DNA of 64,000 nt from Ahaetulla prasina (GCF_028640845.1 NC_080548.1:20909821-20973820); one strand, 5' to 3'; shown: positions 42,472 to 53,870, numbered from the stretch's first letter. Made by a program: numbers and translations. Notes: generated by a model from the sequence alone, not told the origin.

Positions 42472-42862
42472 AATGCTACCAGTTCAGACCAGTTCACCTG
42501 AACTGGTAGTAATAATGCTACCAGTTCGGGTGAACCGGTAGTAAAAAAAAATGCTACTAGTTCAGGCGAACTGGTATTTCTAATGATCAGCTGTGCCACG
42601 CGATTTACATTTGCTAGAAAGCAGGAAATCCTGCTTTCTAGTGAATCTAAATTGCGTGGCACAGCTGTTCCCCCCCTCGCTGTTCTACTTACCTTTACAG
42701 ACTCAGAAAAGGCTTCTTAATCCTCCTTTTTCAGCGCTGCGTGGTAGCGCCTGCGGTGCACAAGCGTGCGAAGAGCATGTTTGGCATGCACTGCGCATGC
42801 GTATGCGAAGCGAACCGGTAGCGAAGTGAACCGATAGCAGACTTCAAAGCATTTCACCCTTG
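42463..42862 (+). mobile_element. hAT-like MITE with perfect target duplication and internal hairpin
   Basis: It starts CAGGGGTGAAATGCTACC and ends GCATTTCACCCTTG. The perfect 8-bp duplication ATCCACCT lies at 42455-42462 and 42863-42870. Near the left end the ATGCTACCAGTTC block occurs three times, each with a palindromic ACCAGTTC...GAACTGGTA. Confidence 0.95.
42589..42666 (+). ncRNA. Pre-miRNA-like hairpin inside the MITE
   Basis: Two arms of about 37 nt (starting AGCTGTGCCACGC and ending GCGTGGCACAGCT) pair almost throughout, with a few mismatches in the middle and a tiny loop at about GAAAT. Size and shape resemble miRNA precursors born from MITEs. Transcription and processing are unproven, and the mirrored sequence alone would exist in any palindromic element. 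Confidence 0.35.
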
Positions 42863-42870
42863 ATCCACCT

Positions 42871-43637
42871 GGTTACCTACTTCTGAGGATCTTTCTTGGT
42901 TTGTCTGGAAAAAAGTGAGGAATCTATGACCCTGCAGAAATTACCAGATTCCAGCTCCAATCTACCTGAGCCAGCCAAGCCATGATTGGAAATGATGGAA
43001 GTTCAGATTCTACAATACCCCAAGGCTCATAGGCTCATAGTTTCCTGATTCTGACTGCTGAGATTTTCATCTAATGGTGTTTTGCTTTTTTATTGATTCA
43101 CTCCCCCCCACACACACACATACGCACACTTGTGATTTGACACTTTTGGAACATGCTTTGAACAGAAAATATAATTTGCACATAATAATAATAATAGCAA
43201 CAGTTTATACGATGGAGGATAGAATGCTTATCAGATTGCTTGTCAGCAAACGCTTTGGTTCTGCTTCCTCCCTATTCTGCCCACATCCCAAAGGCCAGCC
43301 CTTCCGTGCCTATCAGAGGGCTGTGCAGAAGAGAATAAATTGACAGCTATCCAAGGGCATTACTTCTGATGCTTGTCCTCCCATCCCATCTCGCTTGACA
43401 TTCATTTCTGCTAATCCCTTTTGCAATGCAGGCCCCCTGCAGCTTGAGCAGAAGGTTTAGCAGGGATCAGCTTGCAGGTGTCTCTAATTTAATCATGCTA
43501 TTGGCAATGGCTACACTCCGTGGGATTGTTCGAAAAACCCAGATTGGGGCAGGCGAGCAAAGGTGTGGAGGCAGGAAAGGCAACGCCAGAGGTGGTGACA
43601 CCAGAACAGGTGAAGTGTGTGTATTTGCGCTGTGAAG
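42871..43637. other. No gene recognised
   Basis: Unique-looking sequence with a short CA run near 43110. Confidence 0.5.
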
Positions 43638-43711
43638 AAACAGCATCTAAATTTGCAAGCATCTATTAGCTCTATTTAGATGCTGTTTTTGCAAGCATCT
43701 ATTAGCTCTAT
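43638..43711. repeat. Inverted repeat and 34-bp direct duplication
   Basis: AAACAGCATCTAAAT (43638-43652) is perfectly inverted at 43674-43688 around a 21-bp loop. The block GCAAGCATCTATTAGCTC from the loop recurs at 43691, next to a SINE. Confidence 0.9.
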
Positions 43712-44071
43712 ATGGGATGGCGGTGCCTCAGTGGCTAAGACACTGAGCCTGTCGATCGAAAGGTCGGCAGTTCAGCAGTTTGAATCCCTAGTGCCGCATA
43801 TCGGGGTGAGCTCCCGTGACTTGTCCCAGGTTCTGCCAACCTAGCAGTTCGAAAACAGTTAAAAAATGCAAGTAGAAAAATAGGACCACCTTTGGTGGGA
43901 AGGTGACAGTGTTTCGTGAGTCTTTGGCTTTTAGTCATGCCAGCCACATGACCATAGGGACATCTTCAGACAGTACTAGCTCTTCGGCTTTGAAACTGAG
44001 ATAAGCACCATCCCCTGGAGTTGGGAATGACTAGCACATATGCGCGAGGGGAACCTCTACCTTTACCTTTC
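43712..44071 (+). mobile_element. Sauria SINE with 11-bp target duplication
   Basis: Full length, bounded by ATTAGCTCTAT (43701-43711 and 44072-44082). The tail is AACCTCTACCTTTACCTTTC. Confidence 0.94.
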
Positions 44072-44111
44072 ATTAGCTCTATTCCAGTCTGGAGTTCAAT
44101 GATCTTAAGGG

Positions 44112-44225
44112 GAGGGGGGAGGAGGAGGAGGAGGAGGAGGAGGAGGAGGAGGAGGAGGAGGAGGAGGAGGAGGAGGAGGGAGGGAGGAGGAGGCGAAGGG
44201 GAAGGGGAAGGGGAAGGAGAAGGAG
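44112..44225. repeat. (GGA)n with GGGGAA units
   Basis: Purine-only tract on the plus strand. Confidence 0.95.
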
Positions 44226-44966
44226 AAAGACTCCAGTTCTCCTCTGCTTCCAACTTTCTTCCAGATTCATGAGACTTGAAGAAGTCAAGACCGACTTGAA
44301 AGCACCTGGGTGGTAGAAAACAGAAGCTCTTTCTTTCTCTCTTGCTGCTGAGTTTCTTTTCCTTCTTTATTTGGGGGATTCCCCTGAGGGTGCTTAATGA
44401 AATCCTTCATTATGTTCAGATAATTATGAGTTCCTTGTTCCTGTGGCTGCCTGGATTTGCCATCTGTGCTGACAGGTAAATGCTATATCTTGACAGACCA
44501 GGTGCCTGAGAGGAAAGCTCTTACGATATTCCCAGCCACCAGACCTGGGCACCAGGAGGAATGGTGGAAAGCTGCCCAGGTTTGCTGAGAACACCTGCTC
44601 TCTCTGTCTAGCCCACCTTTCCCTACTGAACCCCTTTCGTTACAAGAGCAAGGCACGTATAGTCAGAGCATCTCAGTCTCGCAGGAGGAACCCCACCCAC
44701 AACTCAGAGAAAGAAGCAGTAAGTTTCATATACAGGCATCGTTTCCACTGAGAATAAGCAACAGTTTTCTCAACTCTGCAGAATAGCAGACATTCTATCC
44801 TAATAATAATAAAGCTGAAGAAACAGTGGACAACCTAGTTAGCTGCTGCCAGAAGATTATACAGACTGACCTCAAGCGACGGAATATCCAAGTAGCAACA
44901 TTCGTGCACTGGAATATCTGCAATACCATTTGCCTGCAAGCCAGAATGGGTGGGACCACGAAATAG
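44226..44966. other. No gene recognised
   Basis: Unique-looking sequence. Confidence 0.5.
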
Positions 44967-45335
44967 ACAAAATAATAGCAATAGCAATAGCACTTAAACT
45001 TATATACCGCTTTATGAGCTGAGGTGGTGCAGTGGTTAAAGGTTAAAGGGGCAATAGGTTGACTCTGTAAACCGCTTAGAGAGGGTTGTGAAAGCACTAT
45101 GAAGCAGTATATAAGTGCTATTGCTATTCATAGTGCTTTACATCTCTCTCTAAGCAGTTTTACAGAGTCAGCCTATTGCCCCCAGCAATCTGGGGCCTCA
45201 TTTTACGCACTTTGGAAGGATGGAAGGCTGAATCAACCTTGAGCCTGGTGAGATTCGATCTGCCAAACTGCTGGCAGCCAGTGATCAGTAGAAGTAGCCT
45301 GAAGTACTGCACTCTAACCACTGCACCACCACAGT
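44967..45335 (-). mobile_element. Family II SINE with an inverted SINE piece inside
   Basis: A minus-strand family II SINE (tail at 44967-45013, body and head at 45129-45335) is interrupted by a plus-strand family II piece (about 45018-45128). That piece has a short head (GTGGTGCAGTGGTTAAAGG) joined straight to the 3' half (GACTCTGTAAACCGCTTAG). Confidence 0.8.
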
Positions 45336-45829
45336 TAGAAAATGAAGAAGTTAAACTACTCTGAGATTTTGGACAATCAAAGAAAATATGATTCAGCCCT
45401 CGATGGAAGGGGATTGTGGGAAGAAGGGAACAGTGGAATGTGGACTGAATCAGAAAATTGAGTCATTCTACACATAAACCCTTATTGTCACAACCTCTCT
45501 CTAAGAATGCACAGGGAAGGATGCACTCGGACTGCTTTTGATCCTTCTTGTTCACTGAAGCAGATTCAAACAAATTCTTCATTTTGCTTGTAAACAAAGA
45601 AGGAAAGGCTCTGTAGTTCAGTCAGTTAAGAGATCCAAATGTTCTTGTGTTACACAACAGGTAAATTGGAAAAGGTTGCAAGATCGAATCTGGGTCAGTC
45701 ACCAAGATCAGAGGTTTACTCCTCTGAGCTTTTGGACTTGTGCTGGAGCCCATCTTCAGGAACTTCTCTCTACTGGAATATTTGCTTTGGGTTATTCTAT
45801 GAATTATATTTCATAGAATAGCCCAACTC
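45336..45829. other. No gene recognised
   Basis: Contains a tRNA-like GGCTCTGTAGTTCAGTCAG at about 45607, too diverged to assign. Confidence 0.45.
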
Positions 45830-46215
45830 TACGGAGTGGAGAGTTGGTCTCTGACAGAAAGTCACTTGAAGAGACTAGAAGCATTTGAAACGTGGATTTA
45901 CAGGCAGCTGTTATGTATAAGTTGGGTTGACAGAATCCAAAATGAGGAGGTGTTAAGCCACCTGGGAAAGCCAAGGGAAATCATCAAAACCATAAAAAAC
46001 CGAAAGTTAGAATATCTCGCACGTGTGATGCGACACCCAGAAAAATATGGCATGCTTCACTTAATCCTCCAAGGAAAGATTGAAGGCAAACGAGGTCCTG
46101 GCAGAAGAAGAACATCATAGTTTCAAAATCTAAGGGACTGGTTTTGACATAACTCAACAGCACTTTTTCGTGCAGTTGTTGATAAAAATAGGATTGCCAA
46201 CATGATCACCAATGT
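45830..46215 (+). mobile_element. RTE-clade LINE, RT C-terminal fragment
   Basis: The frame 45836-46120 encodes KRLEAFETWIYRQLLCISWV, RKLEYLARVMRHPEKY and GKIEGKRGPGRRRTS, the C-terminal pattern of RTE-type LINE polyproteins. The reading continues past a stop (NLRDWF, then RAVVDKNRIANMI). 5'-truncated and inactive. Confidence 0.85.
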
Positions 46216-47559
46216 CCAATGATAGATATGGCACAAGAAGAGGAAGAAGAAGGATGAATTGTATTTATGTTGTGCCTTCTTATGGTTGATTGGTGTGTTG
46301 ATGGCCATCAACCAATCCTTGTACTGCCAAGCCCTCAGCTACTAAGTACCTTATAAGCTGGTGGTAAATCAGCATTTCTGTTGACTGACAAGGGGCCCAT
46401 TTCCCAGATAGTCCCTGCATGACCAACAATCTTAGTAGCTGCATTGGAAAGGTGTCTGATGTTTAACTGAAGACCAAATGAATCCCGATCCAATATTATG
46501 AATCTGTTTACTTGGTTTTGGCTTAGCATAGGATGCAGTCCCTAATCATGATTCAAGTCAAAGTGCAAATCCAACCCAAATCTATACATTGCCTGGTTCA
46601 ACAACGTTTGCTTAACTCTAGTTTGTCCATTAGCTTCACACCCATCACACTGCAACATAAATCATTGGTTATAAACTATAGTGGTTAGATTCACACAACG
46701 CTATAATCCAAACCAACACTTTACACAATTTATTGTATTATTTATTACTGAACTGAGAATTCAAGGTAATATTCCAGGGTGGGATGGGAGGACTCCATTT
46801 TATTCCCACAGTGGCAATGAGTTTCTTTAGCACTGAAATGTATTGTTGTGTGCAAACTCGAATCTGAATCCTGCTTGTCTACGTTCAACACCTGAACCAT
46901 TACATTACACTACACCTATTGCAAAGTGTGAAGACTTTAATTTATAAATGAGTGACTCCACTTTAAAAGAGTAGAGATGCTATTTTTGCACCACAGATGT
47001 TACTTCTCACTAGGATAAATGGAGAAAATCATTTTCATTTTTTCCAAATCAATACCTACAATGAAACACAGTTATCCTTCAGGATTTTCCTGAATTTGTG
47101 CTTGAGATGGTGGGGGGGAAAAAAAGAAAGTTTGACTTCGGGTTTTGCTGACTGGATAGGTTTGTTGTTATAGAAATGGCTAGTATACAGTATATTACGA
47201 TGTAAAAATAAAAAGGTGAGGCTGTAATGTTATTATCTTATTCTATTTTGCTGGAAAGAGTCAGAAGTAATGCTTTTCTTTCTTTTTCCCTTTTTCCGCT
47301 ACACTTTCTCCTTTCCTTTTCTCCTCCTCCGTTTCCCCATTATTTTCATTTTCCTTCATATTTTATATCCTGGTACACTCATAAAAAAAATTGATGAACC
47401 GAGGATTTTAGTGTCTCCAAATTTTGGCAAATGCCGTTCTAAGATCAAAGAAGAGTTGGAATTTTATACCTTATGAAATACAGGGCCCTACTGTCAGACC
47501 TGAAAGCCATCTTTTTTGCTGGATCTTCAGGCCTGCCACATTTACTACTATGGGAAACT
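46216..47559. other. No gene recognised
   Basis: About 1.3 kb of unique-looking AT-rich sequence without supported features. Confidence 0.5.
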
Positions 47560-47567
47560 GTATGGAG

Positions 47568-47893
47568 CAGGGGTCTGCAACCTTAAGCACTCAAAGAGCC
47601 ATTTGGACCTTTTCCCACAGAAAAGAAAACACTGGGAGCCACAAAATCCTTCCCATGCCTGACTATTTCTTGAGCAGCCACAAAACTCGCATATGTAGTT
47701 GAATTAAACGTTCTGTTTTCTTCTGAAACTTTTATTTTCTTCGATTTATCCATGGTTGGCCTACTGGGGGTTGAAAAGCTCAATAAATCTTGTGCCAGTC
47801 GCACATTGGTGGTTGTGATGCAAATTTTGAGTGACAGGGAGCCACAGCAGAGGGGTGAAAGAGCCACATGCGGTCCAAGGTTGCTGACCCTTG
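47568..47893 (+). mobile_element. hAT-like MITE (GGGTCTGCAACC family), perfect target duplication
   Basis: It starts CAGGGGTCTGCAACCTTAAG and ends GGTTGCTGACCCTTG. GTATGGAG flanks it at 47560-47567 and 47894-47901. The motif CACTCAAAGAGCCATTTGG is shared with 32933-33386. Confidence 0.93.
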
Positions 47894-47901
47894 GTATGGA
47901 G

Positions 47902-48851
47902 CCAGGGTGATATATAGTCATAACAACATTCCTTTCTCTGGGAGTAAAGGACATCCTTCCCTGTACCTGGAGTGGTGTGATTGGGAGGCATCTCCAGTTG
48001 GGATGGTACATTGATTGGACCATGTGATGGACATGTGGGTGCTGGGCAGGGACTTGGACTTTCCTTTGGGTGGGGAAAACCTGGAAACTTTCAGATGCGG
48101 GTTTTCCCAGATGCGCCAAGATGACATATGTAATAAACTGGAACTATGAAGAAACTCAAGCTTGGGAGTTTTCTTTCACTGGGGGTGTTACTTGGAACCC
48201 TGGAACACCTACATGCTAATATAAAAAAAAAAACCCATTGATTAAGGGAAATATCATAACAATGTGCATCTAAAGAAAAGTGATTTGTACTCTATGAATA
48301 CTGTATGAATCGGTCAGAAAAATGCAAACAACTGAGCGTACACTTTTTTTAAATACTGCACACTGATGCAGAAACCGAGAACAATGCATTTAAGAAAAAT
48401 GAGAAAGTGACAGATTGATTGATCAACATTGACAGCTAATCTCTGTCTAAACTAGGTAACAGTCTGGAACAACAAGCTCGGTCTGCAAAAAACAAAAAAC
48501 AAAAAACCCTGTACGGTGGAAACACAACTTTGGTGGATCCAAAAGAAGAGGATGACCCTGGCAACAGGGACACACAATCTGATAAATAGACACACAACCG
48601 TTATTGAAAAAACACGTCTTGGTAGTAACTGTCCTGTATCCGATCCACCAAAAGCAGCATTCAAAAAAGGGGAACAAAAGCACCTTTCCCATTGAATCTT
48701 TAAGAGTCCAAAGAGAACATGGTATAATTGTAGGTATAATTGGAAGAGTTTTCGTTTCCTGTATAGAAACTCAAATGCCCTTCTAATTTTGTCTAATTGT
48801 AGGGCCTGCATTGTGTTACAGGCCTTCTCTATTTTCTTCTTCCAACATTAA
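47902..48851. other. No gene recognised
   Basis: Unique-looking sequence. The 178-codon minus frame 47583-48119 mostly crosses the MITE and has no recognisable domain. Confidence 0.5.
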
Positions 48852-49038
48852 TACAGGTAGTCCTTGACTTATGGCCACGACTGATCCCAAGATTTCTGTT
48901 GTGAAGTGAGGTAGTTGTTAAGTGAGTTTCCCATTTTACGACCTTTCTTGCCACAGTTGTTATGTGAATTACTGCCGTTGTTAAGTTGGTAACAGGGTTG
49001 TTAAGTGAATCTGGCTTCCCCCTTGCCTTCGCCTCTCT

Positions 49039-49804
49039 TGTTGTTGTTAGTTGCGAAGTTGTGTCCGACCCATCGTGTCGGGTCCCACTCTTCCGCTGAC
49101 GGCCGGGTCAGGGAAATCCGAATCAGGCTTGCCTCTGCAGCTCTGCCCAAAGTCCTAGCAAAGTCCTCAGAGCAGGCAGGAGACCAGTAAGTGACTTCAG
49201 CAAGATATGTTAGACTTTGCCTGACTCAGAGACTGCCAGAAAGTAGATCCTTTATATAGGCCATGGGGTGTGGCTCCATGACTCAGCACTCATTACGGCC
49301 TGCCCCTCCCTTCCTTCTGTTGCCTCCGCCTATCCAATCTTCTGATGCGAGGGTCACTCCAATCAGATGTTGGTAATAAACCCTCCTCAGGCTCACATGC
49401 TGTGGAGGAGGGGGAGGGGTCTAGCTGCTCCGTTTGCCTGGGCATGGAGTCAGGGCTGGGGCCGGGAGGTGCTCCTTCTTCTGCAGTTTGTCTGGGCATG
49501 GAGCCAGGACTGGGGCCGGGAGGCATACATTCCTCCGTGTTCGGGAGCAGATAAGAAGGCCCCGGCTGCTCTGAGGGCGGGCAAGACACAACACATCGCG
49601 ACCCCATGGACAACATTCCTCCAGGCCTTCCTGTCCTCTACCATCCTCTGGAGTCCATTTAAACTCACGCCTACTGCTTCAGTGACTCCATCCAGCCACC
49701 TCGTTCTCTGTCGTCCCCTTCTTCTTTTGCCCTCAATCTTTCCCAGCATTAGGCTCTTCTCCAGCGAGTCCTTCTTTCTCATTAGGTGGCCAAAGTATTT
49801 CAGT
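49039..49804 (-). mobile_element. BovB (RTE) LINE 3' end with target duplication
   Basis: The minus frame 49450-49824 contains YFGHLMRKKDSLEKSLMLGK and RRRGRQRTRWLDGVTEAVGV, characteristic of the BovB ORF2 C-terminus. The 3' end is AACAACAACAA on the minus strand. GCCTCTCT flanks it at 49031-49038 and 49805-49812. Split by the LTR at 49076. Confidence 0.9.
49076..49593 (-). mobile_element. Solo LTR, Ty3/gypsy, perfect 5-bp target duplication
   Basis: It runs TGTCGGGTCCC...GACACAACA with CATCG on both sides (49071-49075, 49594-49598). On the minus strand its U3 has an open frame (49293-49592) ending near SDPRIRRLDRRRQQKEGR, homologous to that at 31464-31980. The interior repeats GPSPGSMPRQT-like units. 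Confidence 0.94.
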
Positions 49805-50020
49805 GCCTCTCTAGAGGGTTGCAAAAGATGATCACATGACCCCAGGACACTGCAACTGTCATTAATACCTGCCAGTTGCCAAGCTTTCGAATTCTGATCA
49901 CATGACCACAGAGATGCTGCAAAGGTGGTGAGAAAAATGGTCAGAAGTAATTTTTTCCAAGTGCCGTTATAGCTTCGAACAGCGGCTAAACGAATGTTTG
50001 TAGGTCGAGAATTACCTGTA

Positions 50021-50914
50021 ATTTTGTCTCCTCTGTCTATTTCATTCTTTAGCTATGATGAAAGTTTATATTAGAGCCAAATAGAGAATACAAGCTTCAG
50101 ATGTCATTCTGCTGAAAGATAACATCCTATTCATAGGAAGAAAAGAAAAAAAACCCTAAACAGGATGGGTAGACTTTTATTCTGCAGAATAAATGACAAA
50201 ATAAATCTGACTGCGAAAGTAAAACTTATGTTTCAAAATATCAATACAAATGATCACGCCATAACATAATAATGACATTATTTGCCGATATTTATGACTG
50301 CTGCTCATGTAGCTTGTTTAATCACTTAGATCGTATCTCTAAACCCTTGCTAAAAATACAAAATACATTAAGGTGTTCCTGAGTGTTGTGTTTAAGACCA
50401 AGCAGTAAATATTTGCTTCTTCAAATTATAAACTAAGTGCAAAATAATCTAGATTTGCCTGGCTGCATTGGATTTTAATGAGCAAAACTCAACCCTGAAA
50501 CAGTCCAGGGCTGGCAAAGCATATTTTCTTGAGATATTATCTTATGAAGAATTCTGATCCAACCGGTCAATATTGTCCCAGGTGCTGAAGAAAGATAATT
50601 GCAGGAACAGTGTTCTTGCAAAACGCTTTGCTTTTAATTCAGGGAGATCAAATGTAGAGTTTACCTAAAACTGCCAAAAGATGCTGTTAGAGTGGAACAA
50701 TGCCCACAGTCACCAGTTCTGTCCTTTCCTTTGTGCTTGGCCTCTTTACGTTACGTTCTGTGGAGATGCAAGGTAATAGAGCACCAGCGGACCAGCCTGA
50801 TGGGAATCAGATGTCTGATGGCATCAGACCAATTCCTGCATGATATCATTGTCACATATAATTGGGCTGCAAACATAGCAGAATCAAATCTGGATGCCCT
50901 GCTTTCTTAAGCAT
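50021..50914. other. No gene recognised
   Basis: Unique-looking sequence. Confidence 0.5.
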
Positions 50915-51106
50915 CAGAGGTGGTATTCGGCTGGTTCACACCTGTTCGCACGAACCCTTGGTGGAAATTTGGCCAAAGTCACCGAACTGGTAATGATGGC
51001 CGGCTGGCCACGCCGCCAAACCGGTCCCCCAGTGGCCACTCGCTCACCCCCACCTGCCATGTTCAAACACCTATCTTCTTGATTCCAACAATCAAGTGAA
51101 CCTATA
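50915..51106 (+). mobile_element. hAT-like MITE F4, left part
   Basis: It starts CAGAGGTGGTATTCGGCTGG, like 52504 and 63217 (which end TGAATACCACCTCTG or similar). No right end was found. Confidence 0.7.
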
Positions 51107-51114
51107 CCACTAAG

Positions 51115-51521
51115 CAGGGGTGGGCTTCAAAAATCTCAGCAATGGGTTCGCTGCCCCATTGCTGGGTGACTAGGACGTAGCCTAGTCAGCCTCCTGCACC
51201 ATGGCGGCAGGGTGGGGTGGTGTTTTTTGCCCTCCCCATGCTGTGGAGGCTTTCCTGGAGCCTCTAGGATGTGAAAATGGCTGTCCACAGCCCCACCCAT
51301 TTTTCACTCTCCCAGAACACCCATGCAAGCCCTCTACTTACCTGGCATCCAAAACAGTTCGCATGGAGACTCCTGGTAGGGGCAAGGAGGGATGGGAGGG
51401 ACGGGGAGGGGAGGGGTGCGTGGGGCCAGCCAGGCATGGGATTTGGGGGTTCAGCAAACTGGGTCGAATCCTAGCTAGAGGATTGCCCGAACCTGTGCGA
51501 ACCCACAGCAGCCCACCCCTG
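51115..51521 (+). mobile_element. hAT-like MITE F3
   Basis: It starts CAGGGGTGGGCTTCAAAAATC and ends GCAGCCCACCCCTG, flanked by CCACTAAG (51107-51114) and CCGCTAAA (51522-51529), 6 of 8. The interior is GC-rich. Confidence 0.82.
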
Positions 51522-51529
51522 CCGCTAAA

Positions 51530-52324
51530 AAAATAACATTCTCAGGTCAAGCAATTCTCAGAAATCGCAAGACAGGTTTCTGGAATGTCATGAAGTAAAA
51601 ATAAGCTCTGCCCACCCAATATTTCAGTATTTAAAGATCTTCCATATTTCCATTGATCGTGGCCCGCTGACTTCTTCTTCTTCTTCTTCTTCTTTTTAAA
51701 ATCTCAATGGCACTGGATTCAGTGAGAAAAAAAGATGAAGGGGGCCTTGAACGAATTTTCCTGACCTCTCATCGTCTTAAAACTGGATCATGATCAAAGA
51801 ATTTCTTTTTTTTTTTGTACGTCTCCACCTTTTTAGTAGAACAATATTTTATTTCCATTTTGACAGGCTGGATAATTGGGGTGTGGACTGATCTTTACTG
51901 AGACGCTTCAAATGTAGCTCCTGCCCCCCTGCCCATTGTTGTCTTGCTGTTGGCAATTTCAGGCTTGTAACAAACAGAAGCAGCTGCTAAGAAACAAGAA
52001 TGTCTTCCATTTGAAAATGGGAATATCCAATACGGGGACAGATAATTATTATAATTAGAACACTTTATATTACGGCAGTGTGCAATTAACTACTGGCTGC
52101 CCTGTGAGTAACCTTGACAAAGAACGAAAGTGCAAAGACTGTACCTGAAAAAGGCAGACATAAACAACAACAGAAGAAAAAGTAAACTCCCTGTAGCTTG
52201 CTTTACAATTGAGATCAGGGAGAAAAAATTAGTCCAATTACTTCCAATACTCCAATTAGAATCAATTCCTTCTGGGTTTTTTTTCCCCCCCTGATACCAA
52301 ATACTAAGCTGGGTCCTCACAGTG
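51530..52324. other. No gene recognised
   Basis: Unique-looking sequence with a (CTT)n run near 51673. Confidence 0.5.
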
Positions 52325-52415
52325 ACCACCATAAGTAAGTCCAAAGACATTTCCATGGTCCTGTGGCCAGCATGATGTCACACAGTGCTGTTACCTTCCC
52401 ACGGAAGTGAGACCT
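52325..52415 (-). mobile_element. Sauria SINE internal fragment
   Basis: GTCCAAAGACATTTCCATGG, GTGGCCAGCATGATG and GCTGTTACCTTCCCAC match the middle of the SINE. Both ends are missing. Confidence 0.75.
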
Positions 52416-52435
52416 ATTAGGTATAGTAAATATAG

Positions 52436-53170
52436 GGGACTGGAGGCTAAAACATACGATGAACAGTTGCAGGAACTGGGCATGGCTAGTCCAGTGACGA
52501 GAACAGAGGTGGTATTCAGCCGGCTCGGACAAGTTTGGGCGAACCGGTAGCACCAACAATCAGTTGGCCCCTGCCCCCACTCTATCCTTTCCTTTATTAC
52601 CTGCTTTATAGCTCATCTCAATCACACAGCACAGCTGATTCCCTCCCCCTTGCTGTTCTATTTACCATTGCTGACTTGGAAGGTAAGCAGCTGAGCTTCT
52701 GCATGCTCTATTTTCAGCGCTGCACGCAAGCACCTCAGGCACACGTGCACACAAAGTGTGTGTGCGCAGGCAAAGTGCATGCTCACCTAATCTGTTGCTA
52801 ATCGGGCAGCATCCCACCACTGGACATGAAGGACCAGGGGAGACAAAATAGCAGTGTTTCAATATCTGAGGGGAGGGGGGGGGTCAAGCTATTTTCCAAA
52901 GCACCTGAAGGCCAGACAAGGAATTATGGATGGAAACTGAACAAGGAGAGGTGCAACCTGGGGATAAGGAGACATTTTCTGACAGTGAGAGCAATCAACC
53001 AATGGAACAGAAGTTGCCTTCAAAAGTTGTGGGACCTTCATCCGTGGAAGCTTTCAAGAAGAGACTGGACTGCCATCTGTCAGAAATGGTGTAGGGTCTC
53101 CTGCATGGGCGGGGGGGGGGGGGTTTGGACTAGATGACCTACAAGGTCCCTTCCAACCCTGTTAATCTGT
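52436..53170 (+). mobile_element. CR1 LINE 3' end split by a MITE
   Basis: 52436-52503 (GGAGGCTAAAACATACGATG) and 52823-53170 (GACCAGGGGAGACAAAATAG to CAAGGTCCCTTCCAACC) are consecutive parts of one CR1. The frame 52826-53137 is decayed. Confidence 0.88.
52504..52822 (+). mobile_element. hAT-like MITE F4 inside CR1
   Basis: It starts CAGAGGTGGTATTCAGCCGG and ends CATCCCACCACTG. The flanks GACGAGAA (52496-52503) and GACATGAA (52823-52830) agree at 6 of 8. Confidence 0.83.
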
Positions 53171-53346
53171 GATTTATATTATAATTGAATCGTTACCGCA
53201 TGACGGTAACGTCTCTAAATCTGTAGAAATCCTGCAAATTACCCTACTGTCCCCCTACTCTTCATTTTTTCCTTTTACCTTATCTGGTTGTGACAGCAAC
53301 AGTTATGCGGTATTCGGTGGAAGCCAAATCTGGGCAGAAGTAATGG

Positions 53347-53640
53347 TATGTATAATATAATATAATATAATATAATATAATATAATATAATATAATGTAA
53401 TGTAATGTAATGTAATGTAATGTAATGTAATGTAATGTAATATAATATAATATAATGTAATAATATAATAATATAATATAATATAATATAATATAATATA
53501 ATATAATATAATATAATATTATATAATATTATATTATAATATAATATAATATAATATAATATAATATAATATAATATAATATAATATAATATAATATAAT
53601 ATAATATAATATAATATAATATAATATAATATAACATAAT
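53347..53640. repeat. (AATAT)n array with an AATGT block, 0.29 kb
   Basis: Pentanucleotide ATAAT units with a block of ATGTA variants at 53394-53445. The array ends exactly at a CR1 3' terminus. The isoleucine/tyrosine minus frame 53275-53637 is repeat translation. Confidence 0.96.
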
Positions 53641-53870
53641 ATAATAACAGAGTTGGAAGGGACCTTGGAGGTCTTCTAGTCCAACCCCCTGCCCAGGCAG
53701 GAAACCCTACACCATTTCAGACAAATGGTTATCCAACATTTTCTTAAAAATTTCCAGTGTTGGAGCATTCACAACTTCTGCAGGCAAGTTGTTCCACTTA
53801 TTGATTGTTCTGTCAGGAAATTTCTCCTTAGTTCTAAGTTGCTTCTCTCCTTGATTAGTTTCCACCCGTG
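53641..53870 (-). mobile_element. CR1 LINE 3' end
   Basis: The 3' UTR (GAGTTGGAAGGGACCTTGG) and a short piece of ORF2 on the minus strand, truncated at GTTTCCACCCG. Confidence 0.92.

Larger units (their letters stand above)
48854..50018 (+). mobile_element. MITE (CAGGTAGTCCTTGACTT terminus) hosting a nested BovB and LTR
   Basis: The terminal inverted repeats CAGGTAGTCCTTGAC and GTCGAGAATTACCTG are flanked by TA on both sides (48852-48853, 50019-50020). The TTGTTAAGTGAG and GATCACATGACC blocks define the family. Its middle is split by the BovB insertion. Confidence 0.85.

Noticed and set aside
45607..45720. tRNA-like start GGCTCTGTAGTTCAGTCAG
   Set aside because: No B box at proper spacing and no SINE body could be followed; left unassigned.
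49293..49616. Stand-alone host gene of 107 codons
   Set aside because: The frame starts at an LTR boundary and has a homologue in the same phase in another LTR, so it is transposon-derived.
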